Positions 24,966 through 32,630 are shown, counted from the stretch's first letter. The stretch is DNA of 35,341 nucleotides from DASPPF01 sp032906705 (GCA_032906705.1 JAJTZC010000010.1:1-35341), one strand, 5' to 3'. Numbers and translations are program-made. Notes: generated by a model from the letters alone, not told the origin.

Positions 24966-25955
24966 CTATCTCCTCATTCTCCATCCTCCGGTACTCTGCT
25001 TGAGAAGCTCCTCAGGCCTGATTCTCTTGCCGGTATGCTCGAGGAAGACGTCATCCAAGGTTGGCTGGGCGAAATTAATCGACTTCAGCACGACGTTCTT
25101 CTCGTCGAAAGCCCTCACTATGTCGGCTATGATTGAGCCTGCCTCCTGCGCGTAGGCTGTCATGCCTCCGTCGGAGTCTATCACCTCCCTGATGCTCCTA
25201 ATTCCCTTTAGTATGTCCTTCGCCTTCTCCTTCATGTCGGGTGCGACCTGCACGGTGATTGTGTCTGCCCCGACCTGGCGCTTGAGATCCACCGGTGACC
25301 CGCTTGCAACTATCTTTCCCGAGTCCACGATGGCCATGTTCTTGCACAGCCTGTCCGCCTCATCCATGTACTGCGTAGTGAGGAATATCGTGATATGCTC
25401 GTCCCGGTTGAGTTTCTCGAGGTACTCCCATATCCCGGCGCGCGACTGCGGGTCGAGCCCGGTCGTTGGCTCGTCTAGGAACAACAGCTTGGGTTCATGA
25501 ACGAGTGTGGATGCCAAGTCGAGTCTCTTTTTCATCCCGCCAGAGTACCTCCCCGCCCGCTTGTCTGCTACCTCTTTCAGCTGCATGAGGTCGAGGAGAG
25601 AATCCACCTTCCCCTTCAGGCCTTCCCCTTTCATCCCCTGCAAATTCCCTGCGAGGACAAGGTTCTCCCTTCCAGTCAGGTCGTGGTCGACCACAGTCTC
25701 CTGACTCTGGACACCGATCATCTTCCTTATCTCCGACGAGTGCTTGTCCAGGTCCAGTCCTGCAACGTTGACCGAGCCTGATGTCTTCTTGAGTAGCGTG
25801 GTAAGCACCTTGATGGTGGTGCTCTTGCCAGCGCCGTTGGGGCCGAGGAAGCCGAAGAACTGGCCCTCCTCGACGTTGAACGAGATGCCGTTGACCGCCT
25901 TTGTGCCGTCCGGATACACCTCGAAGAGGTCCTTGACAACAATCGAGTCGGTCAT
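24966..25955 (-). CDS. ABC exporter ATPase (DrrA-like)
   Basis: The 329-residue ATPase has Walker A GPNGAGKST (about 37-45), the DrrA-type YSGGMKKRLDLA signature, Walker B LLFLDEPTTGLDP and the TQYMDEADRLC switch. The C-terminal domain ends in LKSINFAQPTLDDVFLEHTG, typical of daunorubicin-resistance-type ATPases. The partner permease follows directly. The transported molecule is unknown; multidrug or lipid export is common for the family. Confidence 0.92.
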   Translation of the reverse strand: MTDSIVVKDLFEVYPDGTKAVNGISFNVEEGQFFGFLGPNGAGKSTTIKVLTTLLKKTSGSVNVAGLDLDKHSSEIRKMIGVQSQETVVDHDLTGRENLVLAGNLQGMKGEGLKGKVDSLLDLMQLKEVADKRAGRYSGGMKKRLDLASTLVHEPKLLFLDEPTTGLDPQSRAGIWEYLEKLNRDEHITIFLTTQYMDEADRLCKNMAIVDSGKIVASGSPVDLKRQVGADTITVQVAPDMKEKAKDILKGIRSIREVIDSDGGMTAYAQEAGSIIADIVRAFDEKNVVLKSINFAQPTLDDVFLEHTGKRIRPEELLKQSTGGWRMRR

Positions 25956-25982
25956 CGCTCTTTCAGCTCCCTTCTTCCCTGG

Positions 25983-26366
25983 TTATCTTTTTTGCTCTAG
26001 GTCGCGCGTCATCTGGTCGAATTGGTCCTTCGTGATCTCCCCCTTTGCATACCTCTCCCTCAGTATCTCCTCCGCCCCGTCGTGCTGGTGCCATCTTCCG
26101 TAGTAGTACCTGCCCCTCCAAGGGAACACGAGCCAGCGGAAGGCGAAGAAGAGCGCGAAGATGACGAAGAAGCCGAACGGGAAGAAGAACCAGCCGAAGA
26201 ACAGGTGCGGGTAGTAGTAGCTGTACGGGCCCATCATCCCGTAACCGTAGCCGAACAGGATCGGACCAACTATTGCGCCGATGACTATGAGGAAGATCAG
26301 GCCCCCGAAGACCCATCCGAGGAAGCCTCGCCTCCTTCTGTGCGCGAACCTTGCGATGTTTTCCAT
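25983..26366 (-). CDS. Two-helix membrane protein with C-terminal SHOCT domain
   Basis: The 127-residue protein has two membrane segments (about 17-39 and 54-81), aromatic-rich sequence between them (Tyr, Phe, Gly) and a C-terminal SHOCT-like helix pair, EEILRERYAKGEITKDQFDQM. SHOCT domains are short oligomerisation modules. It lies 27 bases upstream of the exporter ATPase and probably shares its operon and the PadR-controlled promoter region. Confidence 0.75.
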   Translation of the reverse strand: MENIARFAHRRRRGFLGWVFGGLIFLIVIGAIVGPILFGYGYGMMGPYSYYYPHLFFGWFFFPFGFFVIFALFFAFRWLVFPWRGRYYYGRWHQHDGAEEILRERYAKGEITKDQFDQMTRDLEQKR

Positions 26367-26413
26367 CTGTTTTCCCTCCGTGACATCCCATTCGAGGCGT
26401 AGCTATTTACGTA

Positions 26414-26452
26414 TATCGGAAAAGCGATATCGGAAAAGCGATTCGCTTAAAT
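26414..26452. promoter_or_regulatory. Probable PadR operator: tandem 14-base repeat with inverted arm
   Basis: TATCGGAAAAGCGA occurs twice head to tail (26414-26427, 26428-26441). It is followed by TTCGCTTAAATCC, an imperfect inverted copy, so the second unit and its mirror form AAGCGA-T-TCGCTT (26436-26448). The block lies between the exporter genes and the divergent padR gene; CTTAAATCC at 26446-26454 may be the padR TATA box and TACGTAAATAG (minus, about 26403-26413) that of the exporter side. Confidence 0.65.
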
Positions 26453-26487
26453 CCGTATCCACCCAAGGCGTCCGTAGGAGATTCCCG

Positions 26488-26922
26488 ATGTGGCCTTTCA
26501 GGTGGATGATGCACAAGAAGCGCGGTCTTCGGATGCTGATAGTCCGTATGCTGGCTGGCTCGCCCAAGAACGGGGCGGAGCTGATGGACGAGATTGAGAA
26601 GATGACCCAGGGCTGGTGGAGGCCATCGCCAGGTTCGATCTATCCAGTGCTCGAGGGGTTGACGGGCGAGGGGACTCTGAAGAAGAGGGACGACGGAAGG
26701 TACGAGCTGACGGAGAAGGCGCAGAGCGATGTCGAGTGGACCTTCGGGCCGTCATTCAGGAGACCCAGGTCGCTTGAGGAGATGATCGGCGAAGTCAGCG
26801 GGTTCGTCTCGTACCTCGAGGAGACAACAAGGTCAGACCTCAAGGAGGCGGAGCCGTACTTCGACAAGATCAAAGAGCTGGCTGACAGGCTGGCCTCAAT
26901 TGCAAAGAAGAAGAAAAGCTGA
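26488..26922 (+). CDS. PadR family transcription regulator
   Basis: The 144-residue protein has the PadR winged helix: GLRMLIVRMLAGSPKNGAEL, WWRPSPGSIYPVLEGLTGEG and GRYELTEKAQ, followed by a C-terminal dimerisation helix and a basic tail (AKKKKS). PadR proteins typically repress efflux genes and respond to drugs or phenolic compounds. It is divergent from the SHOCT/ABC genes. ATG at 26488 follows GGAG by seven bases. The N-terminus MWPFRWMMHKKRG is slightly extended and Trp-rich. Confidence 0.9.
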   Translation: MWPFRWMMHKKRGLRMLIVRMLAGSPKNGAELMDEIEKMTQGWWRPSPGSIYPVLEGLTGEGTLKKRDDGRYELTEKAQSDVEWTFGPSFRRPRSLEEMIGEVSGFVSYLEETTRSDLKEAEPYFDKIKELADRLASIAKKKKS

Positions 26923-26939
26923 ATGGACTTCCCGGATTG

Positions 26940-27257
26940 CTAATTCTTCCCCTGCAGCTCGGGAGCCTTTTCTTCCAAGGTTGCCAGCCCCTGCACCACG
27001 TCGAGTAGCTTGTCAAGGTCGTCCATCTTCCAGTCGAGTTGCTGGCCCAAGGTTCCCATACTTCCATCCGGCCTTGGCTCCCCGACTTCGATATTATCGT
27101 CGAGTCTCATTATTCCCGGGTGAACGGCGCCGAACTCTGCCAACATCTTGCCATCCGAGCCACCGATCCGGGCTTTGACGGCTTTCACCTCTCCTTTCAG
27201 TTCGCCGAACCGGGGCAGAAGAATCCTCTTGAGCCAACCCGCCGCACTCTCGACCAT
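26940..27257 (-). CDS. Small helical protein of unknown function
   Basis: The 105-residue protein has an amphipathic start (ESAAGWLKRILLPRFGEL), a Lys-rich helix and a C-terminal helix (MDDLDKLLDVVQGLATLEEK). I recall similar small proteins in Thaumarchaeota but can give no function. ATG at 27257 lies about 30 bases after TATA-like GGTATTTAGC (27284-27294). It is convergent with padR. Confidence 0.55.
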   Translation of the reverse strand: MVESAAGWLKRILLPRFGELKGEVKAVKARIGGSDGKMLAEFGAVHPGIMRLDDNIEVGEPRPDGSMGTLGQQLDWKMDDLDKLLDVVQGLATLEEKAPELQGKN

Positions 27258-27341
27258 TCCTGAACGAAATCGAGGACGGCGTGAGTGGCTAAATACCCCC
27301 AGCCCTGTAGGTCTTCGAATGTCCAGAGAAATCGGAGTCGG

Positions 27342-27785
27342 TCAGGGAAAGATTTCTTCGCCCGTGCTGGCGTCCCTGATTCTGATGGCCTGGTAGGGGC
27401 AGGACTCCGCAGCCAACGCAAGCGCCTCGCTGCCGACCTCGCCTTCCTCGACTTCGTGCATCCCGAGAGGCTCATGCTGCTTGCGCCATAGGCCCCTGGT
27501 GGTGTCGTCGTAGGCGAAGATTAATGGGGCCATCGTGACGCAACTCATCGCACCGAGGCACTTTTCTTGGTCGATGCTGATCATCAGCTTCCGGCCGTCC
27601 GAAGTGACGATCTCCTGTTCGCCCCTACGCTGCAGGCCTTCCAGTGTGGAGTCCGAGAGGCGGAGAATCACGTCCGAGAGGGTCTCGCCCGTCCGCCTAG
27701 CCCTCGTGAGGCGCGAGTGGGCCCTCGAGTTGACCCTGATCTCGGTGTCTTCTGGCTGAGTTTGCATGTGGCGGGTCGTGCTCAT
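27342..27785 (-). CDS. Ferredoxin with antitoxin-like N-terminal domain
   Basis: The 147-residue protein has two parts. Residues about 15-45 (EIRVNSRAHSRLTRAR, then GETLSDVILRLSD) resemble a VapB/ribbon-helix-helix-like antitoxin segment. Residues 68-140 are a ferredoxin: Cys76 and Cys82 in KCLGAMSCVTMAPLIF, and Cys129 in ESCPYQAIRI, the spacing of a three-cysteine [3Fe-4S] type. The fusion is unusual. Its promoter carries a CCTAA-N4-TTAGG palindrome eight bases upstream of a TATA-like AGTAATAC; the TATA-to-ATG distance is leaderless. It lies behind the cytochrome operon and probably exchanges electrons with it or reports its redox state. Confidence 0.72.
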   Translation of the reverse strand: MSTTRHMQTQPEDTEIRVNSRAHSRLTRARRTGETLSDVILRLSDSTLEGLQRRGEQEIVTSDGRKLMISIDQEKCLGAMSCVTMAPLIFAYDDTTRGLWRKQHEPLGMHEVEEGEVGSEALALAAESCPYQAIRIRDASTGEEIFP

Positions 27786-27823
27786 GGCAGCGGCTAGCCA
27801 CCACGGCTCGTATTACTGCATAC

Positions 27824-27837
27824 CCTAACGGGTTAGG
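27824..27837. promoter_or_regulatory. CCTAA-N4-TTAGG palindrome, site 1 (ferredoxin promoter)
   Basis: CCTAACGGGTTAGG, with six-base arms (CCTAAC/GTTAGG). On the minus strand it ends eight bases before the TATA-like TAATAC at 27815-27810, which in turn lies about 27 bases before the ATG at 27785. The geometry is that of an archaeal activator site. Confidence 0.75.
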
Positions 27838-27874
27838 AAACCCATGCCGAAGGGCCGAGAGGGCTCGCCCTTCT

Positions 27875-28132
27875 CTACAGCGCGATGACGAGCAGGACGA
27901 CCAAGAAGACGCAGCCTGCGAGCAGCCACGGCTTGCTCGCCTGCGCGAATGTCGGTTTCAAGTAGATGTGCGCGAGCATCGCGAACAGCACGAGCTCGGC
28001 CCCGAGAATCGCCCCGAAGGTTCCCTGCATTGTGAACAGGTCGACGAACCAGAGGTAGGCCGCTAGGACTGCGGCGAGGTAGACCAGGGAGAACGCAACC
28101 AAGTGCCTCGGCAGTTCGTGAATTCCGCTCAC
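27875..28132 (-). CDS. Small three-helix membrane protein of the cytochrome operon
   Basis: The 85-residue protein has three membrane segments (about 10-30, 36-56, 66-84), begins SGIHELPRHLVAFSLVYLAA and has no cysteine pair. The ATG overlaps the stop of the cytochrome b gene by four bases, so it is likely a small subunit or assembly factor of that complex. It vaguely resembles subunit IV proteins of heme-copper oxidases. I cannot name it. Confidence 0.7.
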   Translation of the reverse strand: MSGIHELPRHLVAFSLVYLAAVLAAYLWFVDLFTMQGTFGAILGAELVLFAMLAHIYLKPTFAQASKPWLLAGCVFLVVLLVIAL

Positions 28133-29538
28133 CTTGAACCCCTCCCTGGGTACGCGGCCGTCAGCCTCTTCACGATTCGGGCCATGAAGTAGAAGGCGGC
28201 AAGCAGGACCAGCCCGCTCGCCGCGAACAGGACTGGACTTCTCGGGTCGCCCAGCAACCTGATTGTGGAGGCCAGCGCGACAGAACCCACGCCCAGAAAA
28301 AGGACGAAGACGCCGGTAATGGCCTTGTATCTGAACGGAAGTGCGATTGCTGTGGCGGGCACGCTCGAGGAAACGGCAATCCTCGTCAGCAGCCTCCTAA
28401 CCCTGTAGAGGAGGTAGGAGATTATCAGGACGCCGAGCGCAACGTCACCCAGCAGGACGACACCTGTCAAGTCCGGAATCACCTGGCCTGGCGTAAAGTA
28501 TCCCCAGACCGTCAACATGACCAGTTCAGCTGATCCGACAAGGCCCACTGTGACGTAGAGTGGCCGGTGAGCGGGGTCCCGCTGCTCGCCCCTGTCGAAG
28601 AAGGGCAGCAGGATGAGGAGCAAGAGTATTGCCGTGACTCCGCCCAGAGCGTAGTAGATCCCGGAGCCCTCGAAGAGTGAGAACTTCAGGACCTGGTAAA
28701 TCCAGAGGAAGTACCACTCTGGCTGGGGCACGTAGCTGGAGGCCGCCAGGGGCGTGAACTCCGCTGGAAGCGACATCGGGAATAGGGCGGAGACAGCGAG
28801 TATGATTGCGATGAAGACGCCACCCATCATTGCGAAATACAGGAGTACGCCGGGGAACCAGGGCACCTCTCCGCCACCCGTCTCCTCCCCGCCCGGAGGC
28901 TTCGCTGCGCCGTGTACCTCGAACATGTACATCTTCACAACGAGCAGCACCAGAAGCATGGCTGGAAGGACGACGATGTGGAGGTCGAAGAACCTCGTGA
29001 GCTCTCCTGCGCTGCCGCCCGGGCCCGCGATGAGGAAGGTGAGGACGGAGCCTATCTCTGCGGGGAGGAAGCTCAGCATCCCGATGGAAACGTCGGTCGC
29101 TGACTTGGAAACCACGGTCCAGGGGAGGAGGTACCCCGTGAGGCCCAGCCCGAGGACGAGCAGGCCCATCAGCACACCCAGGACCCACATCACTTCCCTC
29201 GGCTTCTTGTGCACGCTTGAGAAGTAGCCTCGCATCATGTGAAGGAAGGCGAGCAGAATCATAGCGTAGGCCGTGTAGAGGTGGACCGTCTGGATGAGCT
29301 GCCCTAGTGGCAGGTACTTCATGATGTAGAGGGAGGAGGAGTAGGCCTGCTCGACCGTGGGTACGTAGAAGACGAGCATCAACAGCCCAGTGAAGACCTG
29401 CACCCCGAAGGCAATCATCATCAGCGCCCCCAGCCAGTAAAGCGGGTTCAGGCTGTAGTCGGGCACTGGCCTCAGGACTGCGGCGCTGAGGCCAAGGCGT
29501 GAGTCGAGCCAGCCAACCAACTTCGTCCAAGTTCCCAT
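28129..29538 (-). CDS. Cytochrome b of a Rieske/cytochrome b complex (SoxN-like)
   Basis: The 469-residue membrane protein combines the cytochrome b N-terminal part (about 15-210) with the C-terminal part and extra helices. Heme ligands His86 and His100 (TVHLYTAYAMILLAFLH) and His187 (FFDLHIVVLP) are present, and the quinol-site motif PEWY is at 273-276. The expected fourth ligand is missing: at the b6f spacing from His187 stands Lys202 (codon 28933-28935), and the nearest His is 209. Gene order (heme protein, Rieske, cytochrome b, small protein) is as in the SoxL-SoxN clusters. ATG at 29538, four bases after the Rieske gene. Confidence 0.93.
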   Translation of the reverse strand: MGTWTKLVGWLDSRLGLSAAVLRPVPDYSLNPLYWLGALMMIAFGVQVFTGLLMLVFYVPTVEQAYSSSLYIMKYLPLGQLIQTVHLYTAYAMILLAFLHMMRGYFSSVHKKPREVMWVLGVLMGLLVLGLGLTGYLLPWTVVSKSATDVSIGMLSFLPAEIGSVLTFLIAGPGGSAGELTRFFDLHIVVLPAMLLVLLVVKMYMFEVHGAAKPPGGEETGGGEVPWFPGVLLYFAMMGGVFIAIILAVSALFPMSLPAEFTPLAASSYVPQPEWYFLWIYQVLKFSLFEGSGIYYALGGVTAILLLLILLPFFDRGEQRDPAHRPLYVTVGLVGSAELVMLTVWGYFTPGQVIPDLTGVVLLGDVALGVLIISYLLYRVRRLLTRIAVSSSVPATAIALPFRYKAITGVFVLFLGVGSVALASTIRLLGDPRSPVLFAASGLVLLAAFYFMARIVKRLTAAYPGRGSR

Positions 29539-29542
29539 CGCG

Positions 29543-30235
29543 CTAGCCTCCGCTCGGCACCAGCGAGATCACCGTCTTCTCGGTCACCAGCTCGCCGCCC
29601 TCGAGGTCATGCTTGAGGACGAGGTCTGGGTCCGTGGTGCCCGGGGGACCGCGGCCGAAGATCGTGGGCGGACCCATCCCAACCGCGTAGATGTCCCCGC
29701 TAGCCTGGTCGTATTCCAGCCTGACGAGGGGGACAGGCCGGGGTGGGGGACCGGCGATGACCCTGGCTCCGTTCGCAAAGTCGTACTCGCCGCCGTGGCA
29801 GCAGCAGTACCCCTCGGGGACCTGGACCTCTTTTGAGCTGCAGGGGGGCGAGGAGCCCGGCGCTACGAACGAGTAGAAGCATCCTAGATGCTGGCAGACA
29901 GCGCTGTAGGCGACTATGTCCCCGCCCGGTCCGACTCCGTTCTCAGCATTGACGCCGAGCTTCACCATGATGTTTGCCGTGTCGACGAGCGGATAGTTGA
30001 AGCGCAGCGGCCTCTCAACCCCAAGCGACTTCACGTTGACCACCCTGACCCTCGGCCATGCGAGCTGCTGAGTGGTCGCGCCGACCGAGGGCGGTGGGAC
30101 GTATTCCAGGAGCCTGAAGACACTCGACACTGCGCCGAGGGCAGCGAAGACACCGACGACGACGGCGGCTTTGAGGAAGTTCCTCCTTCCCTTGCCCCGG
30201 CCTTCGCCCCCCGCGTCACTCTCGTCTGAGCTCAT
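29543..30235 (-). CDS. Rieske iron-sulfur protein (SoxL-like), Tat-type signal anchor
   Basis: The 230-residue protein starts with a twin-arginine-like anchor (GRRNFLKAAVVVGVFAALG, residues 16-34), typical for Rieske proteins. The [2Fe-2S] boxes are CQHLGC (114-119) and CCCHGG (144-149): Cys114, His116, Cys144 and His147 ligate, and Cys119/Cys146 would form the disulfide. The middle Pro of the common CPCHG is replaced by Cys. The extended loop between boxes (28 residues) includes another Cys132. It lies between the CbsA-like gene and cytochrome b. Confidence 0.93.
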   Translation of the reverse strand: MSSDESDAGGEGRGKGRRNFLKAAVVVGVFAALGAVSSVFRLLEYVPPPSVGATTQQLAWPRVRVVNVKSLGVERPLRFNYPLVDTANIMVKLGVNAENGVGPGGDIVAYSAVCQHLGCFYSFVAPGSSPPCSSKEVQVPEGYCCCHGGEYDFANGARVIAGPPPRPVPLVRLEYDQASGDIYAVGMGPPTIFGRGPPGTTDPDLVLKHDLEGGELVTEKTVISLVPSGG

Positions 30236-30250
30236 AGGGACCGGCCCGGG

Positions 30251-31423
30251 CTACTGCTTCGGCCTCGTGATCCTCGCTGTCAGGATGATTCCAGCCACGA
30301 AACCGACGACAAGGAGCCCGAAGCTGATTAGGGCTGCGGACTCGAAGCTTACGACTGGGGCACCCGAGTTCGGGCTGGTCGCCGCCGAGGAGGTAGCGAC
30401 GGAGGTTGTCGTCTGAGGACCTGCCAGTGCCATTGTGTACCAGGATGAGATGCTCTTCGTCTCCTCGTTCTCGCCGTACATGCTCCAGCCTGCAGGGTGA
30501 GCGACGCCTGACGGGATTGGTATGGGGCCGCCGTCCCACGTCCCGATGGCGAAGTAGTAGACCTTGTCCTGGGCGAACTGGACGGTGTGAAGAACCGGGG
30601 TGGTCGCCAGCGCCCTCGCTGCGGCCCACGTCCAGGTGTGAGAGGCTCGGTCGTAGACGCCGTGGGCGGAGACAACAAACGTGTTGTAAGGAACGTTGTT
30701 CTCGCCCACGCCGATGGTGAAGTTGCCCGGGGAGCTAGCCGTCGGGTACTGGTCGTACCCCAGCTGGTTGTGCCCCGTGCTGTTGATGTACTCGTTGTCC
30801 GCGTAGGAGTGAGGAGGTATCAGGGCCTGCCCGAAGTTCGGGCCTGAGCCGTACTTCAGCTTGCCGAATGACGCTCCGAGGCTGTCCGTCCTCGCGGCCT
30901 TCCAGTGCCAGAGGTTGCCGGTGCCCGCTATCGATTCGCCCTCGCCGTGGCCCTCAGCAGACTTTGTCATGCAGGGAGGGGGCCCAGGGTTCTGGTCGAG
31001 GGACCACCAGAATACTATGCGGTCCTCGTAGAAGAAGCTCGAATTTGCGTAGAAGAGACCCGGATTGGCCTCTTCCTCGATCACGTTGTTCTTAGTCCTG
31101 CTCTCGGTTGGGTCCGACCAGGTCGCGAGCACGAGCATGTGTGTTCCGTTGGTGGCCATCTTGACGAGCACTGACTTTGTGTTTCCGCCGTAGTCGTTCG
31201 TGTATGTCAGAGGAATCTGGACGCCTGTGACCTGGCTCCAGAACGCCTCGCCTCCGGGCGAGTTGACGTTCACAGTTCCGCTGACTTTGGGCGCGAGGAC
31301 GTTGGCCGACAATTGGGCGGCCACCGGGACCCCCTGCACGTATGCCATCGAAGACAGGAGGGTCAGGACAAGAACGAGGGGAATCGTCACCGTCAGGCTT
31401 CGGCGTTTCCCGACTGAAACCAT
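30251..31423 (-). CDS. Ethylbenzene dehydrogenase-type heme b protein (CbsA-like), secreted and membrane-anchored
   Basis: The 390-residue protein has a signal segment (about 8-36), an outside domain of the EB_dh/DOMON-like heme family, a Thr/Ser-rich linker (QTTTSVATSSAATSP) and a C-terminal membrane helix (about 362-384) ending in a basic tail. Family-type blocks are FFYEDRIVFWWSLDQN and GNLWHWKAARTDSLG. It heads the Rieske/cytochrome b operon, where cytochrome c1 would be expected. Sulfolobales have the same arrangement with CbsA, a heavily glycosylated mono-heme b protein. Its promoter contains a palindrome site upstream of TATA. Confidence 0.85.
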   Translation of the reverse strand: MVSVGKRRSLTVTIPLVLVLTLLSSMAYVQGVPVAAQLSANVLAPKVSGTVNVNSPGGEAFWSQVTGVQIPLTYTNDYGGNTKSVLVKMATNGTHMLVLATWSDPTESRTKNNVIEEEANPGLFYANSSFFYEDRIVFWWSLDQNPGPPPCMTKSAEGHGEGESIAGTGNLWHWKAARTDSLGASFGKLKYGSGPNFGQALIPPHSYADNEYINSTGHNQLGYDQYPTASSPGNFTIGVGENNVPYNTFVVSAHGVYDRASHTWTWAAARALATTPVLHTVQFAQDKVYYFAIGTWDGGPIPIPSGVAHPAGWSMYGENEETKSISSWYTMALAGPQTTTSVATSSAATSPNSGAPVVSFESAALISFGLLVVGFVAGIILTARITRPKQ

Positions 31424-31460
31424 AATCGGGCTAGGGAGGGGAAGATGGTTAATGGTTCTC

Positions 31461-31474
31461 CCTAAGTCTTTAGG
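31461..31474. promoter_or_regulatory. CCTAA-N4-TTAGG palindrome, site 2 (cbsA-like operon promoter)
   Basis: CCTAAGTCTTTAGG. On the minus strand it ends seven bases before the TATA-like ATTAAC (31453-31448), and that is about 28 bases before the ATG at 31423. Same geometry as the other sites. Confidence 0.75.
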
Positions 31475-31540
31475 CCGCAGGTCATTGTGATGCCCCTATC
31501 TGCCCAGCTTCAGGTCATCTTTCTCTCCGGCCTTCCCTCG

Positions 31541-31554
31541 CCTAACCAGTTAGG
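31541..31554. promoter_or_regulatory. CCTAA-N4-TTAGG palindrome, site 3 (cbsB-like promoter)
   Basis: CCTAACCAGTTAGG, with six-base arms. It ends seven bases before TAAAATC (31562-31568), the TATA-like element about 28 bases upstream of the ATG at 31593. Confidence 0.75.
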
Positions 31555-31592
31555 GCTCTCGGTAAAATCGAGCGGGGAGCGAGGGTGATGCA

Positions 31593-32630
31593 ATGCAACG
31601 AGCGAGCGCCGCCGAGAGCTGGACGTCCTCACTGAAGACTGCCCTGTTACTCCTCAGCGTCGTCGTGATGCTCACCTCGCTCGTCGACCTCTTCATCAAC
31701 AGGCTCCTCTTCCGCGCCGGGCCTGAGGTCCTCTCTCACATGAGCTTCGACGCGGGTCCGCTCGCGGTGCTCGGCAGGATCTCGCTTTCTCTCGAGCAGC
31801 TTGTGCTATTCGCCGCTCTGGGAATCGCGGTCCTGCTTCTCCTTCGCGAGGCCCGGGGCACCGCAAGGGTGACCGGTTCGCTTCTGATCGGCGCCGTCGC
31901 TTGCTCTGCCCTGCTCTACTTCCCGCTCTCGGAGGAGCTCGGGTGGGCCGTCAGCACTCTGCTGGTTCTCGTGGCGGCAACTCTGGTCTTGGTGATGGTC
32001 TTCCTGCGCGCCTCAAGTAGCCGCGGCCTGCCAACAAGGCAACGGCTCACCCTCGGTGTCTTCCTCGCGCTGCTTTTGCTGTCCTTCACGTTCCCGTTCT
32101 ATTACAGGCTCTACCTTCTCGCCGGAGCGATTGGGGTGGTCGCCCTCCCGGGAGGGATACAAGCCTATCAGGCGGGAATCTTCTCAGTGATGGCTGCGAC
32201 AGTGGGCGCCTTCGCCTACGCCATGGTTGCCCCGAGCCCAGGGTACAGCCTCGGAGTTCGGAGGTTCGCGAAGGCCGCAGTCTTGCCCACAATAGTCGTC
32301 GCCCCGATAGCCTTCGGGCTCTTTGAGAGCTACCTGATGACCCAGATCTTCACGCTCGTGATAGCCATGAGCACGGACTTTGCGCTTTCGCACGACCTCG
32401 TCCAGCTTCTCGCCGCCCTCTGGTGGGTCCTCCTGACGGCAGCGCTCCTCCTGGTCTTGAAGGGGCGCTCCTCGCCGAACAAGTCGCTGATTCAGGAGGG
32501 GGTCGGTCTGATTCTGCTGATGAGCACGACTTTTCTCTTCAACTATCCGTATTACATCATGCTTGGGCTGTTGGGGGTCCTACTCTTCGCGTATCCCCTT
32601 CGCGAGCGCGAAGAAGGGATCGCTGAGTAG
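31593..32630 (+). CDS. Polytopic membrane protein, candidate CbsB-like partner of the heme protein
   Basis: The 345-residue protein is almost wholly hydrophobic with about 9-10 membrane helices (for example TALLLLSVVVMLTSLVDLFI, LVLFAALGIAVLLLLREARG, LTLGVFLALLLLSFTFPFYY). There is no Walker, heme c or Fe-S motif. In Sulfolobales cbsB, a hydrophobic protein of about this size, is next to cbsA; divergent placement from the CbsA-like gene and a shared palindrome make CbsB-like the best guess. Homology was not tested. The message is probably leaderless or nearly so. Confidence 0.65.
   Translation: MQRASAAESWTSSLKTALLLLSVVVMLTSLVDLFINRLLFRAGPEVLSHMSFDAGPLAVLGRISLSLEQLVLFAALGIAVLLLLREARGTARVTGSLLIGAVACSALLYFPLSEELGWAVSTLLVLVAATLVLVMVFLRASSSRGLPTRQRLTLGVFLALLLLSFTFPFYYRLYLLAGAIGVVALPGGIQAYQAGIFSVMAATVGAFAYAMVAPSPGYSLGVRRFAKAAVLPTIVVAPIAFGLFESYLMTQIFTLVIAMSTDFALSHDLVQLLAALWWVLLTAALLLVLKGRSSPNKSLIQEGVGLILLMSTTFLFNYPYYIMLGLLGVLLFAYPLREREEGIAE

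Noticed and set aside
22349..25955. The two ATPase/permease pairs as one duplicated transporter
   Set aside because: The permeases are of different types and the ATPases have different C-terminal domains, so they look like two independent exporters placed side by side.
28395..28408. CCTAACCCTGTAGA, partly like the regulon palindrome
   Set aside because: Inside the cytochrome b coding region; the second arm does not match TTAGG and no promoter is near.
28526..29530. Minus-strand open frame of 334 codons inside the cytochrome b gene
   Set aside because: It is an alternative frame of cytochrome b, rich in Arg, Ala and His, with no membrane helices; a GC-driven shadow.
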